Positions 8,647-17,922 of a DNA stretch of 64,000 bases are shown in pieces. Source of the DNA: Pseudanabaena sp. BC1403 (GTDB taxonomy: Bacteria; Cyanobacteriota; Cyanobacteriia; Pseudanabaenales; Pseudanabaenaceae); assembly GCF_002914585.1 (NCBI RefSeq), contig NZ_PDDM01000007.1, positions 62,001-126,000 on the forward strand. The letters are read 5' to 3'. The notes under the pieces are model-generated. The model had not been told where the DNA came from. It searched no databases and worked only from the letters and a program-made list of their open reading frames with translations. The position numbers and the translations under genes are program-made. How positions within the stretch are numbered: position 1 is the stretch's first letter; each line of letters starts with the position of its first letter.

Positions 8647-10059
8647 ATGTTTACGCAATTACGCATTCAGAATTTTAAGTCATGGGCAGATACAGGTGAG
8701 TTTCGGATGGCTCCTCTGACAGGCTTTTTTGGTACAAATAGTTCTGGCAAAACGGCGATCTTGCAATTTTTGTTGATGCTCAAGCAAACTGTCGAGTCAA
8801 GCGATCGCAATCGGATTTTGCATTTAGGTGGCGATCAATATAGCTATGTTGATTTAGGTACTAATTACGATATTAGTCACAGACATAAATTACCTGCAAA
8901 GATTAAATTCTCTTTCGAGTGGATACCCAAATACATCAATTCATTAAGTCTGTTTATGCCTAGACGTAGGATTATCAGTTTAGGAAGTTCTCATTTCTAT
9001 TATGACCAGTACAAAAAGGATTTACTAAGATTTGAGTCTGAAATTACCATTGATGAAGATCAAGTAAGTATTGATTTTTTTAAATACTATTTTAAAACAG
9101 AAGATAATAAACTAAATAATTTCTATGTGACAAGTTCAATAGTATTTAGTCAAGAAGAATCTATTTATAAACTCTATAAAAATGGTAGTCTTTTTGAAAA
9201 ACTGGAAGATGTTGATAATTCAATAGATCAAGAAATAGAGGATTTTCGTCTACTTAAGAATTACGGTAGTTGGTATCTGCCAACCTCACATTTTCCTCAG
9301 TATAATAATTGGCTATCAACACTAACGCCAGCCTATGAAGATTTATTTCAAAACACTTACTACCTTGCACCGTTAAGAGAGTACCCTAAAAGAATATATC
9401 TTTGGTCTGGGGAAAACCCTCAAGATGTCGGTAAACAGGGGGCATCAGCATTTTCAGCACTTCTTGCGTCAAACAAAAAAAATCCCGAAGTTCAGACTGC
9501 TGTAGCAAAAGCATTAAAAGAATTAGGCTTAATTGATAGCTTTCGATTGAATGCGATCGCTGAGAATCGTGGATATTATGAAGTGTTAGTAAAGCGATCG
9601 CCTAATTCAGCAGAAGTATTAATTACTGATGTTGGGTTTGGAGTCTCACAAGTTTTACCAATATTAGTGTTGTGTTACTACGCACCCAAAGGCGCAACCC
9701 TCATATTTGAACAACCCGAAATACATTTACATCCCTCAGTCCAAGCAGGACTCGCTGATATATTTATCGAAGTCATCAAAACTCGCAATATTCAAATTAT
9801 TATTGAGAGTCATAGCGAACATTTATTAAGACGATTGCAAAGGCGTATGGCTGAAGAAAAAGATGGATTTACGAATGAAGATGCGGCGCTATATTTTTGC
9901 AAAATGGATGATCAAGGCGATTCTGAATTAGTGCCTCTTGAGATTGATACCTACGGCAATATTTGTAACTATCCCGAAGGATTCTTTGGTGATGAAATGG
10001 GCGATCTCGTTGCTATGACCGAGGCAGCAATCAATCGCCAGATGAATGTTGGAGCGTGA
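8647..10059 (+). CDS. AAA ATPase, DUF3696 family
   Basis: SMC/RecF-like ATPase of 470 residues. Walker A is GTNSSGKT at residues 29-36, a GFGVSQVLPILV segment is the signature-like loop, Walker B is ATLIFEQPEIHLHP, and the switch region is IIIESHSEHLLRRL. The C-terminal 50 residues with EIDTYGNICNYPEGFFGDE are the hallmark of DUF3696. The middle (about residues 90-220) is AT-rich and Asn/Lys/Tyr-rich, unlike the ends, as expected for a fast-evolving sensor region. The next gene, a PIN-like protein, begins 2 nt after the stop, so the two are surely co-translated. The pair is typical of ATPase-effector modules. Confidence 0.85.
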   Translation: MFTQLRIQNFKSWADTGEFRMAPLTGFFGTNSSGKTAILQFLLMLKQTVESSDRNRILHLGGDQYSYVDLGTNYDISHRHKLPAKIKFSFEWIPKYINSLSLFMPRRRIISLGSSHFYYDQYKKDLLRFESEITIDEDQVSIDFFKYYFKTEDNKLNNFYVTSSIVFSQEESIYKLYKNGSLFEKLEDVDNSIDQEIEDFRLLKNYGSWYLPTSHFPQYNNWLSTLTPAYEDLFQNTYYLAPLREYPKRIYLWSGENPQDVGKQGASAFSALLASNKKNPEVQTAVAKALKELGLIDSFRLNAIAENRGYYEVLVKRSPNSAEVLITDVGFGVSQVLPILVLCYYAPKGATLIFEQPEIHLHPSVQAGLADIFIEVIKTRNIQIIIESHSEHLLRRLQRRMAEEKDGFTNEDAALYFCKMDDQGDSELVPLEIDTYGNICNYPEGFFGDEMGDLVAMTEAAINRQMNVGA

Positions 10060-10061
10060 GA

Positions 10062-10544
10062 ATGTATCAAATTGTCGATACAAATGTCCTGCTTGTCGCT
10101 AGTAAAAAAGCACCTCAAGCATCCGAATACTGTGAACTTGCCTGTGAAAAATATCTTCAAAATCTTATGAATGCAGGAGTTTTGGTAATTGATAATCAAT
10201 GGTTAATCATCAAAGAATACATGCACAAAAACTCTCAGACTGGGCAACCTTATGCAGGTGACGCATTTCTCAAATGGGTTTTGACACATCAAGCCACTAA
10301 GCGCTGCGAAAAAGTTCCAATTACAAAAATTGCCGAAAATGACTTTGCTGAGTTTCCCAAATCTCCATCTCTCGAAAAATTCGATCCCTCCGATCGCAAA
10401 TTTGTTGCCGTTGCTTTAACACATCCCGCAAAACCTGCGATCGCTAATGCCGTTGACTCTGATTGGCGCAACTACGAAATAGCTCTAGCAGATCATGGTG
10501 TTAGTCTTAATTTTCTCTGTCCTGAATTAGCTGTTAAAAACTAA
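10062..10544 (+). CDS. PIN-like domain protein, partner of the ATPase
   Basis: A 160-residue protein with a PIN-like acidic pattern: VDTNVLL at residues 4-10, an acidic residue in IIKEYM near residue 50, FDPSDRKFVAVAL near residue 110, and an Asp in DSDW near 132. PIN folds are usually Mg-dependent ribonucleases; here they would be the effector controlled by the upstream ATPase. ATG at 10062 has GGAG 7 nt upstream and is preferred over a GTG at 10056 that overlaps the ATPase stop. No antitoxin-like gene is adjacent. Function is inferred from gene pairing. Confidence 0.75.
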   Translation: MYQIVDTNVLLVASKKAPQASEYCELACEKYLQNLMNAGVLVIDNQWLIIKEYMHKNSQTGQPYAGDAFLKWVLTHQATKRCEKVPITKIAENDFAEFPKSPSLEKFDPSDRKFVAVALTHPAKPAIANAVDSDWRNYEIALADHGVSLNFLCPELAVKN

Positions 10545-10565
10545 AACCTTTTAAATTTGCTTGAT

Positions 10566-11333
10566 CTATCGCTTGATTCTTTGGGGACTTAACATATTTA
10601 TATATCTTTCTAAAGCAAATAAAACCTTTTCGGCAATTAACAAAATAAAATCTTCTTTATTATTCTCAGTCTGCACCTTTTCTAAAGCGTCATAATAAGC
10701 CATTCGACTATCATAATCACCACCAATAATTGCTAATGGAAAACCATATTGCAACAGAATTAAATTCATGATTAAGCGCGAAGTCCTACCATTACCATCA
10801 ATAAAAGGATGAATAGTCACTAACCTCTCATGCATTTCGGCAGCTAAAACTACTGGATGCAGATTATCTTTTTCCTGATTATAAAATCGAAAATAATCCT
10901 CCATCAAATCTTGTAATAAATAGGGTTGTGGTGGCAAATGTTTACTTCCTGCGATCGCTACGGGTAACTTGCGATAAACTCCTGCATTTTCGCGATCGAT
11001 TCCATACAAGACAATTCCATGAATTTGTTTGAGGATATATTCTGATAAGTCTGCCTTTTGAGAAACAAGATCATCAATAAATAAAATAGCTTCTTTATGA
11101 TTAATTGCTTCTAAATGCTCACGCATACTCTTGCCACTAATCGTCATTCCCTCATTGATGACTAACTGAGTTTCACGCAACGTTAAAGTATTACCTTCGA
11201 TACGATTACTTTCATACAAAAACTCAACTTCTAACGCTTCTTTAATCGTGGCATTGTCTAAGGATTGACGCAAAATATCTAGCTCTACTTTGAGTTGATC
11301 AATATCAGCAAGGATCGATTCGATTGTTCTCAT
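10566..11333 (-). CDS. Fic family protein (class II, self-inhibited)
   Basis: Fic/Doc-type enzyme, 255 residues, expected to transfer AMP from ATP to a hydroxyl side chain of a target protein. The active-site loop HPFIDGNGRTSR lies at residues 175-186 with catalytic H175 and all conserved D, N, G and R positions. An N-terminal SxxxEGN motif (S42-E46-G47-N48) matches the alpha-inhibitory helix of class II Fic proteins, so the enzyme is probably auto-inhibited through E46. It has no winged-helix extension. It is convergent with the PIN-like gene; the target is unknown. Confidence 0.9.
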   Translation of the reverse strand: MRTIESILADIDQLKVELDILRQSLDNATIKEALEVEFLYESNRIEGNTLTLRETQLVINEGMTISGKSMREHLEAINHKEAILFIDDLVSQKADLSEYILKQIHGIVLYGIDRENAGVYRKLPVAIAGSKHLPPQPYLLQDLMEDYFRFYNQEKDNLHPVVLAAEMHERLVTIHPFIDGNGRTSRLIMNLILLQYGFPLAIIGGDYDSRMAYYDALEKVQTENNKEDFILLIAEKVLFALERYINMLSPQRIKR

Positions 11334-11349
11334 AAATTCAGAATGTAAA

Positions 11350-12849
11350 TTACATTGCGCCCAAAGCCTTTAACAAAGCTGCAAACTTAATCGTAGTTTC
11401 ACTTTGTTCGTTTTCTACCTGCGAATTAGCGACAATTCCTGCACCTGCAAAAATCCTTGCCCGATCGCCTTGAATATATCCTGCTCTAATCCCCACACCA
11501 AAAGTCCCCTCGCCATTGCCATTGAGCCAACCAATTGGAGCCGCATACCAACCCCGATCGCAGGCTTCCCATTGCTGCATAAAACACACAGCGCGATCTC
11601 TTGGCTCACCTCCAACGGCGGCGGTTGGATGTAACTGTTGCAAAATATCAAGAGCAATTAACCAGTCAGAATCATCAATTTGGGCAGTGATCGGCGTATA
11701 TAAATGCTGCACATTAGAAAGCTTCAGCAAACTAGTCTCTACTTGTGAATCGATCTCCGCCCCCATACTTTGCAAGCGATCGCAGATTGACCGAATCACA
11801 ATTTGATGTTCGCACATATCTTTTTCGCTATTAAGTAAGCGATCGCCGAGCATCAGATCCTCTTGGACAGTCTTGCCACGCTCAATCGAACCCGCCACCG
11901 CATCACTGCGTAACCAGAGGCGATCGCTTTGGGTTTTAAATTGCAATACAACTTCAGGAGTAGCACCCAAAAAGGTCTTGCCCACGCCATAATCTAGCAA
12001 AAAGGAAATACATTCAGGATATTCGCAGCGCAAAACATGCAGCACCTGAAACGGATCGAAATTGCGATCGGCTAACACATCCAACGCCCTAGCCAATACC
12101 ACTTTCTCAAAATGCCCTTGATGAATCAAAGTCAAAGCACGTTCGACAATCTCTGTCCAGATTTGCTGTCCCTGTACCTCGACGATTTTGCTCACCTCAT
12201 GCACTGTTGGCACTTCATAATGGGAGCTTTCTTGTAAATGCGATCGCAAATTCTCTATTCGCTCTAATACTTCATCTGGCTTGTCCCAAGGCTGAATGTA
12301 GTGATTTAGAGTTAAAGTACAACTCTTATCTTTGAGTCTAACCATCCAACGGGGAATAAAAAAGAGTAAAGTCGGAAACTCGATCGCTGGTTGATAATCA
12401 TTTGGCTCTGCTAAATCGAGGTAGGCACTCGCATTACTACCATTGCGATAAAACGAAAAAGCCCCAAAAAAATGTATAGGAATTTGAGATTCGGGCGCTT
12501 CGAGATCGGCAATCTTGGCAACGATCGCATTATTTAAATGGTTTTTGATAAATTTTTTAGCACAATCAAAGCGATCTCTTAAATCATGATTAGGAACTGA
12601 AACTTCCGCTACCGAACCAGCCGCCGCTAATACCAAATCGGCATTCGGCTGTTCCCAATAAAATTTTGGCTGTTGGGGATCGGACTTACTTGCCAACAAC
12701 AATAAAGGATTAATGCACTCCCAGCTTTGAGAGTAACTAAATAAAATCGGTGACCCTGTGATCTGAGCTTGAGCGATCGCTTTAACAATCCAATCGTGCA
12801 GAGATTTAGAATCGATACTGCTATAGGTGACACTCTGACGAACTTGCAT
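11350..12849 (-). CDS. menF: Isochorismate synthase
   Basis: Converts chorismate to isochorismate, the first committed step towards phylloquinone (or menaquinone) in cyanobacteria. At 499 residues it has the chorismate-binding domain in the C-terminal 260: FLGATPEVVL, GSIERGKTVQEDL, the SEKDMCEHQIVIRSI helix, LHPTAAVGGEPRD, and IFAGAGIVANSQVENE with the Mg-binding glutamates. The N-terminal half is divergent, as usual for this family. The symbol is the usual one for the family; paralogues such as salicylate synthases cannot be excluded. menE lies about 34 kb away on the other strand. Confidence 0.85.
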   Translation of the reverse strand: MQVRQSVTYSSIDSKSLHDWIVKAIAQAQITGSPILFSYSQSWECINPLLLLASKSDPQQPKFYWEQPNADLVLAAAGSVAEVSVPNHDLRDRFDCAKKFIKNHLNNAIVAKIADLEAPESQIPIHFFGAFSFYRNGSNASAYLDLAEPNDYQPAIEFPTLLFFIPRWMVRLKDKSCTLTLNHYIQPWDKPDEVLERIENLRSHLQESSHYEVPTVHEVSKIVEVQGQQIWTEIVERALTLIHQGHFEKVVLARALDVLADRNFDPFQVLHVLRCEYPECISFLLDYGVGKTFLGATPEVVLQFKTQSDRLWLRSDAVAGSIERGKTVQEDLMLGDRLLNSEKDMCEHQIVIRSICDRLQSMGAEIDSQVETSLLKLSNVQHLYTPITAQIDDSDWLIALDILQQLHPTAAVGGEPRDRAVCFMQQWEACDRGWYAAPIGWLNGNGEGTFGVGIRAGYIQGDRARIFAGAGIVANSQVENEQSETTIKFAALLKALGAM

Positions 12850-12893
12850 GATTATATTTTATCCATACAACGCCGTTCAGCCACAATAAAAGC

Positions 12894-13007
12894 GTTTCTT
12901 AAATTAAGTACTTGTGCGAATAGTTCACCGACCCCGTGAGGTTGCGCCCCTGCGGGGCGCAACCTCACGGGGTTGGATTATATTTGCGACCCTTTAATTT
13001 AAGAAAC
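12894..13007. repeat. Nested inverted repeat downstream of prfA
   Basis: Inner palindrome 12931-12973 has GC-rich 19-bp arms (ACCCCGTGAGGTTGCGCCCC) around a TGCG-type loop. Outer arms, GTTTCTTAAATTAA at 12894-12907 and its complement near 12994-13007, pair across it; the right outer arm is the last codons and stop of prfA. It probably terminates prfA and may also end the upstream end of menF leader transcription. Confidence 0.75.
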
Positions 13008-14105
13008 TAGATCGTCACCAGTTGCGATCGCCAATTCCTGCAAACGCTCTTGTTGATCCTTAGAAATGCAACTTTGAATCACTTCTTCAAGATCCCCCTC
13101 CAGAATCGGCGGCAAAGTAAAGTTTTGCCCCAAACGATGCTCTGTCAAACGACTATCTTTATAGTTGTAAGTACGAATTTTTTCGGAGCGAGAACCAGTG
13201 CCAACCTGAGATCGGCGCATCGAGGTGATCTCTGCTTGTTGTTCACGCAACTTTATTTCATAGAGCTTAGCTCGCAAAATCTGCATCGCACGTTCTTTGT
13301 TTTGTAACTGCGATCGCTCTTCAGTACAAAAAATTCTAATCCCCGTCGGTTTGTGAAATAAATCGGCGGCAGTTTCTACCTTGTTGACGTTTTGACCGCC
13401 AGCTCCACCCGATCTCGCTGTGGACATTTCAATATCCTTGGGATCGATGTGAATCTCCACTTCATCAACCTCAGGCATAATTGCAACCGTTGCTGTTGAG
13501 GTATGCACCCGACCTTGAGACTCCGTGGCAGGCACACGCTGCACGCGATGTACACCCGACTCAAACTTGAGTTTGCTATAAACGCGATCGCCTTGAACTT
13601 CAATGATCGCTTCTTTAAAGCCACCCATTTCGGCAAGAGTCTCACTGATCATCTTCACCCGCCAGCCTTGACGCTCGGCATAGCGCGTATATAGCCGCAC
13701 CAGATCGCCAGCCCAGATCCCCGCTTCATCACCACCCGTACCCGCACGGATTTCCAACATGATGTTCTTATCATCATTAGGATCTTGGGGCAATAGCAAG
13801 ATTTGGAGCTTTGCTTCTAATTCCGCCAGCTTCGCTGATAGTTCCTCGACTTCCAGAGATGCCATTTCCATAAGTTCGGGGTCATTAGACTCCTTCAATA
13901 TTTCTTGCGACTCCTTGTAATCTTGCTCCGCCTTGCGAAAAGTCTCGTAGGTCAAAACCGTCTCTTCTAAAGAAGCACGAACTTTAGCAATGCGCTGAAA
14001 CTCGCCGTGATCGGTCGCCACATCAGGATCACCCATCCGACGAGTCAGTTCATTGAAGGTTTGTTCAACAGATTCGAGCTTTTTGATTAAGTAAGCAGCA
14101 GGCAT
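12999..14105 (-). CDS. prfA: Peptide chain release factor 1
   Basis: Recognises UAA and UAG in the ribosomal A site and triggers peptide release. The 368 residues match the family length. The codon-recognition tripeptide PAT is at residues 192-194 and the catalytic GGQ at 236-238, within [16 protein letters not shown]. The PAT tripeptide marks RF1 rather than RF2. It is followed downstream (on the same strand) by a nested palindrome and preceded by rpmE, a common ribosomal-gene neighbourhood. Confidence 0.97.
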   Translation of the reverse strand: MPAAYLIKKLESVEQTFNELTRRMGDPDVATDHGEFQRIAKVRASLEETVLTYETFRKAEQDYKESQEILKESNDPELMEMASLEVEELSAKLAELEAKLQILLLPQDPNDDKNIMLEIRAGTGGDEAGIWAGDLVRLYTRYAERQGWRVKMISETLAEMGGFKEAIIEVQGDRVYSKLKFESGVHRVQRVPATESQGRVHTSTATVAIMPEVDEVEIHIDPKDIEMSTARSGGAGGQNVNKVETAADLFHKPTGIRIFCTEERSQLQNKERAMQILRAKLYEIKLREQQAEITSMRRSQVGTGSRSEKIRTYNYKDSRLTEHRLGQNFTLPPILEGDLEEVIQSCISKDQQERLQELAIATGDDLVS

Positions 14106-14176
14106 GGAATTTGAGTTACCGCAAAAGAAAGTGAAAAATTAGTAAGCCAGAGGTAAACCTTAGAATTAATCCTTGG

Positions 14177-14413
14177 CTAGACCTGATTTTCCACAGCAGC
14201 GTTTTCGTCAAACATGCCGTACTTACGCAAGAAGCGTTCTACGCGACCTTCGGTATCGATAATCTTTTGTGTACCTGTGTAGAAGGGGTGATTGCCCGAC
14301 CATACATCAACATTAATCTCAGGATGAGTAGAACCAATAGTTGCTACCACTTCACCGTTGCAAATTACTTTTGCTTCGGGATACCACTTCGGGTGAATTC
14401 CAGCTTTAGGCAT
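14177..14413 (-). CDS. rpmE: 50S ribosomal protein L31
   Basis: Large-subunit protein of 78 residues, matching bacterial L31: IHPKWYPEAKVICNG, NVDVWSGNHPFYTG and the C-terminal RVERFLRKYGM. Zinc-type L31 proteins have a CxxC pair at the VCSKCHPF position; here the equivalent reads VWSGNHPF, and only one Cys (C18) remains, so this is a zinc-independent form. It is upstream of prfA on the same strand, separated by about 70 nt. Confidence 0.95.
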   Translation of the reverse strand: MPKAGIHPKWYPEAKVICNGEVVATIGSTHPEINVDVWSGNHPFYTGTQKIIDTEGRVERFLRKYGMFDENAAVENQV

Positions 14414-14427
14414 AGTCTTAGCTATAA

Positions 14428-14513
14428 AAAATCAAAAATTAAGCTTTTCTAGACTAGCACAGAAACATGCAAATAAGAAAAGACGATTTGCCCGTTCTTA
14501 ATTTTTTGATTTT
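14428..14513. repeat. AT-rich inverted repeat between rpmE and the DUF4276 gene
   Basis: Arms of about 16 nt (14428-14443 and 14497-14513), rich in A/T, differ by one A and enclose a 53-nt loop. It ends on the stop codon of the DUF4276 gene. A large terminator-like or structural hairpin is possible. Confidence 0.4.
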
Positions 14514-15156
14514 AAGCAAGACTTTCAAGGCGATCAATCCAACTGTTAAATATTGGACATTCACGGCGAATAGTTTCTAAGCCGATATCTAGAGCCACTA
14601 ATGAGCCATGTAAAACCTTATCGTATTGACTAAATATGCTGAGAATCCGCTTAGAGGGTGCAGTCGTATATCCATCATTAATATGCTCAGGGGACGGAAA
14701 CCCACAGCGAATCTTTCTCAGATTAACGACTACTTGTGGATCATCACACCAGTTTTTAAAAGCTTCTGGTTCACTGAATAAAAAGCCTTCAAATTCATGA
14801 ATCATCAGGTTGGCAATGAAGTTTGATTCTACAATATCATCCTGAAAGGATTGCTGAAGTATCTTTGCTTTCTTCACTGATGATAAACCTGTAGGTATTG
14901 CTAATTTTGGGAAATCCTTCGGGAATCCATAAAAATCGATCAGAGTCGTTACACACGCATTAGGATCTTCCTTACATTTTTTTTCAATCTGATTTTTAAG
15001 CTTGCCATAGGTTGATATACCACCTTTACCGATTTTACTGGTACGCAAAATAATGGGATTGATCCAAATATCTAATCGAGCAAAATGGCTCGTTAGAAGT
15101 TCTCGCACAAAGGTTTCTTCGGTTTGCCCCTCACAGAAAATATGGACTCTAATCAT
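14512..15156 (-). CDS. DUF4276 protein (TOPRIM-like)
   Basis: A 214-residue protein of the DUF4276 family, thought to carry a TOPRIM-like nuclease core. The acidic motif CEGQTEETFV sits at residues 8-17 and a second acidic element is LIDFYGFPKDFP around residue 73. A further segment is IHEFEGFLFSEP near residue 120. The gene overlaps the upstream ATPase by 4 nt (ATGA type), so the two are translationally coupled. Pairs of an ATPase with this type of protein resemble OLD/PARIS-like anti-phage modules. The nuclease role is inferred. Confidence 0.85.
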   Translation of the reverse strand: MIRVHIFCEGQTEETFVRELLTSHFARLDIWINPIILRTSKIGKGGISTYGKLKNQIEKKCKEDPNACVTTLIDFYGFPKDFPKLAIPTGLSSVKKAKILQQSFQDDIVESNFIANLMIHEFEGFLFSEPEAFKNWCDDPQVVVNLRKIRCGFPSPEHINDGYTTAPSKRILSIFSQYDKVLHGSLVALDIGLETIRRECPIFNSWIDRLESLA

Positions 15157-16238
15157 CGCGATGGTCTACCACCTAACAAATTTTTTTGCCACAGAGCTCC
15201 TAATGAATATTCTTCTAGCCATTCAGCTAAAGCATCCTCATCTAATCGGTGTAAATGTGTTGCCCCTTCGACGCGATCGCACACAATTACATCAGAGACA
15301 TCAAACTCATTAAGTAGTGCGACTGACTGGGTAGAAACGATGACTTGCTTAGATTTTGCTGTAGAGCGCAGCAATGAAGCCAGAACATTAATAGCATAGG
15401 GGTGTAACCCCAGTTCTGGCTCATCGATCAAAATCATTTCGGGTTGCTTATCCTCTGGCTGCATCAACACAGTTGCCAGACAAATAAACCGCAAAGTTCC
15501 ATCGGAGAGTTGATATGCCTTGAATGGTAAATCTTCACCTTTTTCAACCCATTCCAGTTCAATTTGGTCTTGATTATTAGGATGAGGACGCAAGTAAAAA
15601 TCACCAAAAAATGGCGCTACTAACTGAATCGTTTTGACAATTCTTTGATAATGCGTTTGATACTGCTCTTTTAGTAAGTAAAGATATGCGGCTAGATTTT
15701 GAGCATCTGATCTTAGATAAATATTGTCATTGATAGCTTGACGCTGCTTTACCAGAGCAGTATCTCCAGTGTCATGAAAATGGTAGAGTCGCCAGCTTTT
15801 CATCACTGGGACTGTGTAATTGTAGATCCTTGTACTTCGACCTCGGGTTTCCACCTCAGTTTCAAAATTACCTGCCCCAACAAACCAATTACCGCTCTTT
15901 TTCCACCAAAAATTTTCATCAGAGAAAACCATCCGATTATCGTTGGTTGGCTCTAAAGTAAATTTATATCCATTATCACCAAAGTAAAGCTCAGCAGAAA
16001 GCTGATGAGTTTTTTTACGCCCAAAATGTAAAAGTGAATCAGCACCTCCTTGCTTACTCACGTAAAGCTGTAGTTTACTTAGGAGTATTTGCTGGATTAG
16101 TTGAAAAAAAGCAATAAAATTCGACTTTCCAGCCCCATTAGCACCAATTAAGACATTGAGTTCTTTTAACTCAAGATCGCAATCACGGATTGATTTGAAT
16201 CCTTTGAGTACAATTCTTGATAACTGATCTTGGTTCAT
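15153..16238 (-). CDS. AAA ATPase paired with DUF4276 protein
   Basis: A 361-residue RecF/SMC-like ATPase. Walker A GANGAGKS is at residues 32-39, the signature-like loop is YQLSDGTLRF, Walker B is MILIDEPELGLHP, and the switch is VIVSTQSVALLNEF. It is compact, without a long coiled coil. It follows the GNAT gene by 9 nt and overlaps the DUF4276 gene by 4 nt. By analogy with OLD and PARIS pairs, it may hold a nuclease in check and release it on sensing phage. The module is probably defensive; the trigger is unknown. Confidence 0.85.
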   Translation of the reverse strand: MNQDQLSRIVLKGFKSIRDCDLELKELNVLIGANGAGKSNFIAFFQLIQQILLSKLQLYVSKQGGADSLLHFGRKKTHQLSAELYFGDNGYKFTLEPTNDNRMVFSDENFWWKKSGNWFVGAGNFETEVETRGRSTRIYNYTVPVMKSWRLYHFHDTGDTALVKQRQAINDNIYLRSDAQNLAAYLYLLKEQYQTHYQRIVKTIQLVAPFFGDFYLRPHPNNQDQIELEWVEKGEDLPFKAYQLSDGTLRFICLATVLMQPEDKQPEMILIDEPELGLHPYAINVLASLLRSTAKSKQVIVSTQSVALLNEFDVSDVIVCDRVEGATHLHRLDEDALAEWLEEYSLGALWQKNLLGGRPSR

Positions 16239-16247
16239 GGTTGTAGT

Positions 16248-17165
<918 letters not shown>

Positions 17166-17879
17166 ATGACGTTTGGGTTAAAAACCTCAACGGTCGAATT
17201 ACTGAAACGCTTTAACATGAGCTTTCCTCAGTTTTACGAGCAGTTTGTTAGTAGTGATATCCAACTGCAAAATCTGCGTTTGGCGTACCAGCTTTATCAA
17301 ACTAAGGAAGCGGTAATTGAGTTAAAGTCTGAAAGCAGCAAGAGTGTATTGTATTTTGCCTATCGCAATCAGTCTTTTTTACTAAGCGATATTTTTGGGG
17401 TGTTAGCTGCCTATGGATTAACGATCCATAGCCTTAGTTTGTATGGTCAAATCCATACACCAATGTTGGTATTTATCAAGTTGGTAATTTCTCGTGGGGG
17501 AAAATCTCTGCCTCAGAAAACCGCAGAAAATGTGCGGAAGGCGATTAAGGAGACTCTGTTAGGTCGCTTTGAGGTCGAGGAGATGTTGGCGCTGGAATTT
17601 AACCTCGATAGCGGGCTTAAGAAAGTAGAGACAAACTTTTATGTCGATCGCGTATTTCATTTACCAGCTTTGTTAGTCGAGGCGGATAGCCAACCTGGGT
17701 TGTTTTATAAGGTGATGAATGCGATTTGGCAAGAGGATTTGTTGGTGGTGAATGCCAATTTACTGGTTTGGCGTGGGCGCACACGTTTGATTTTGTATTT
17801 GTTGGGACCAAACGAAAATTTAATCCCTGAGTATTTAGGGACGAAAATTGCTGAAAGTCTCAAGCAGCGATTGTCTTAG
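17166..17879 (+). CDS. ACT-domain-like protein
   Basis: A 237-residue protein with two segments resembling ACT folds: FAYRNQSFLLSDIFGVLAAYGLTIHSLSLY near residues 55-85 and ALLVEADSQPGLFYKVMNAIWQEDLLVVNAN near 165-200. ACT domains bind amino acids or similar ligands; the segments recall the C-terminal ACT pair of GlnD, but no nucleotidyltransferase domain is present. The ATG at 17166 follows AGGAGG at the right distance; a TTG two codons upstream is less likely. It ends next to a palindrome and is convergent with SelO. A signalling or regulatory role is likely but unproven. Confidence 0.65.
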   Translation: MTFGLKTSTVELLKRFNMSFPQFYEQFVSSDIQLQNLRLAYQLYQTKEAVIELKSESSKSVLYFAYRNQSFLLSDIFGVLAAYGLTIHSLSLYGQIHTPMLVFIKLVISRGGKSLPQKTAENVRKAIKETLLGRFEVEEMLALEFNLDSGLKKVETNFYVDRVFHLPALLVEADSQPGLFYKVMNAIWQEDLLVVNANLLVWRGRTRLILYLLGPNENLIPEYLGTKIAESLKQRLS

Positions 17880-17922
17880 CTAAAAAAATAGAGTGGCGCT
17901 TTGCGTCACTCTATTTTTTTAG
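17880..17922. terminator. Palindrome between convergent genes
   Basis: Arms CTAAAAAAATAGAGTG and complement surround GGCGCTTTGCGT with one mismatch. It begins one base after one stop and its right arm contains the stop codon of SelO on the other strand (17919-17921). Probably a shared terminator. Confidence 0.8.
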
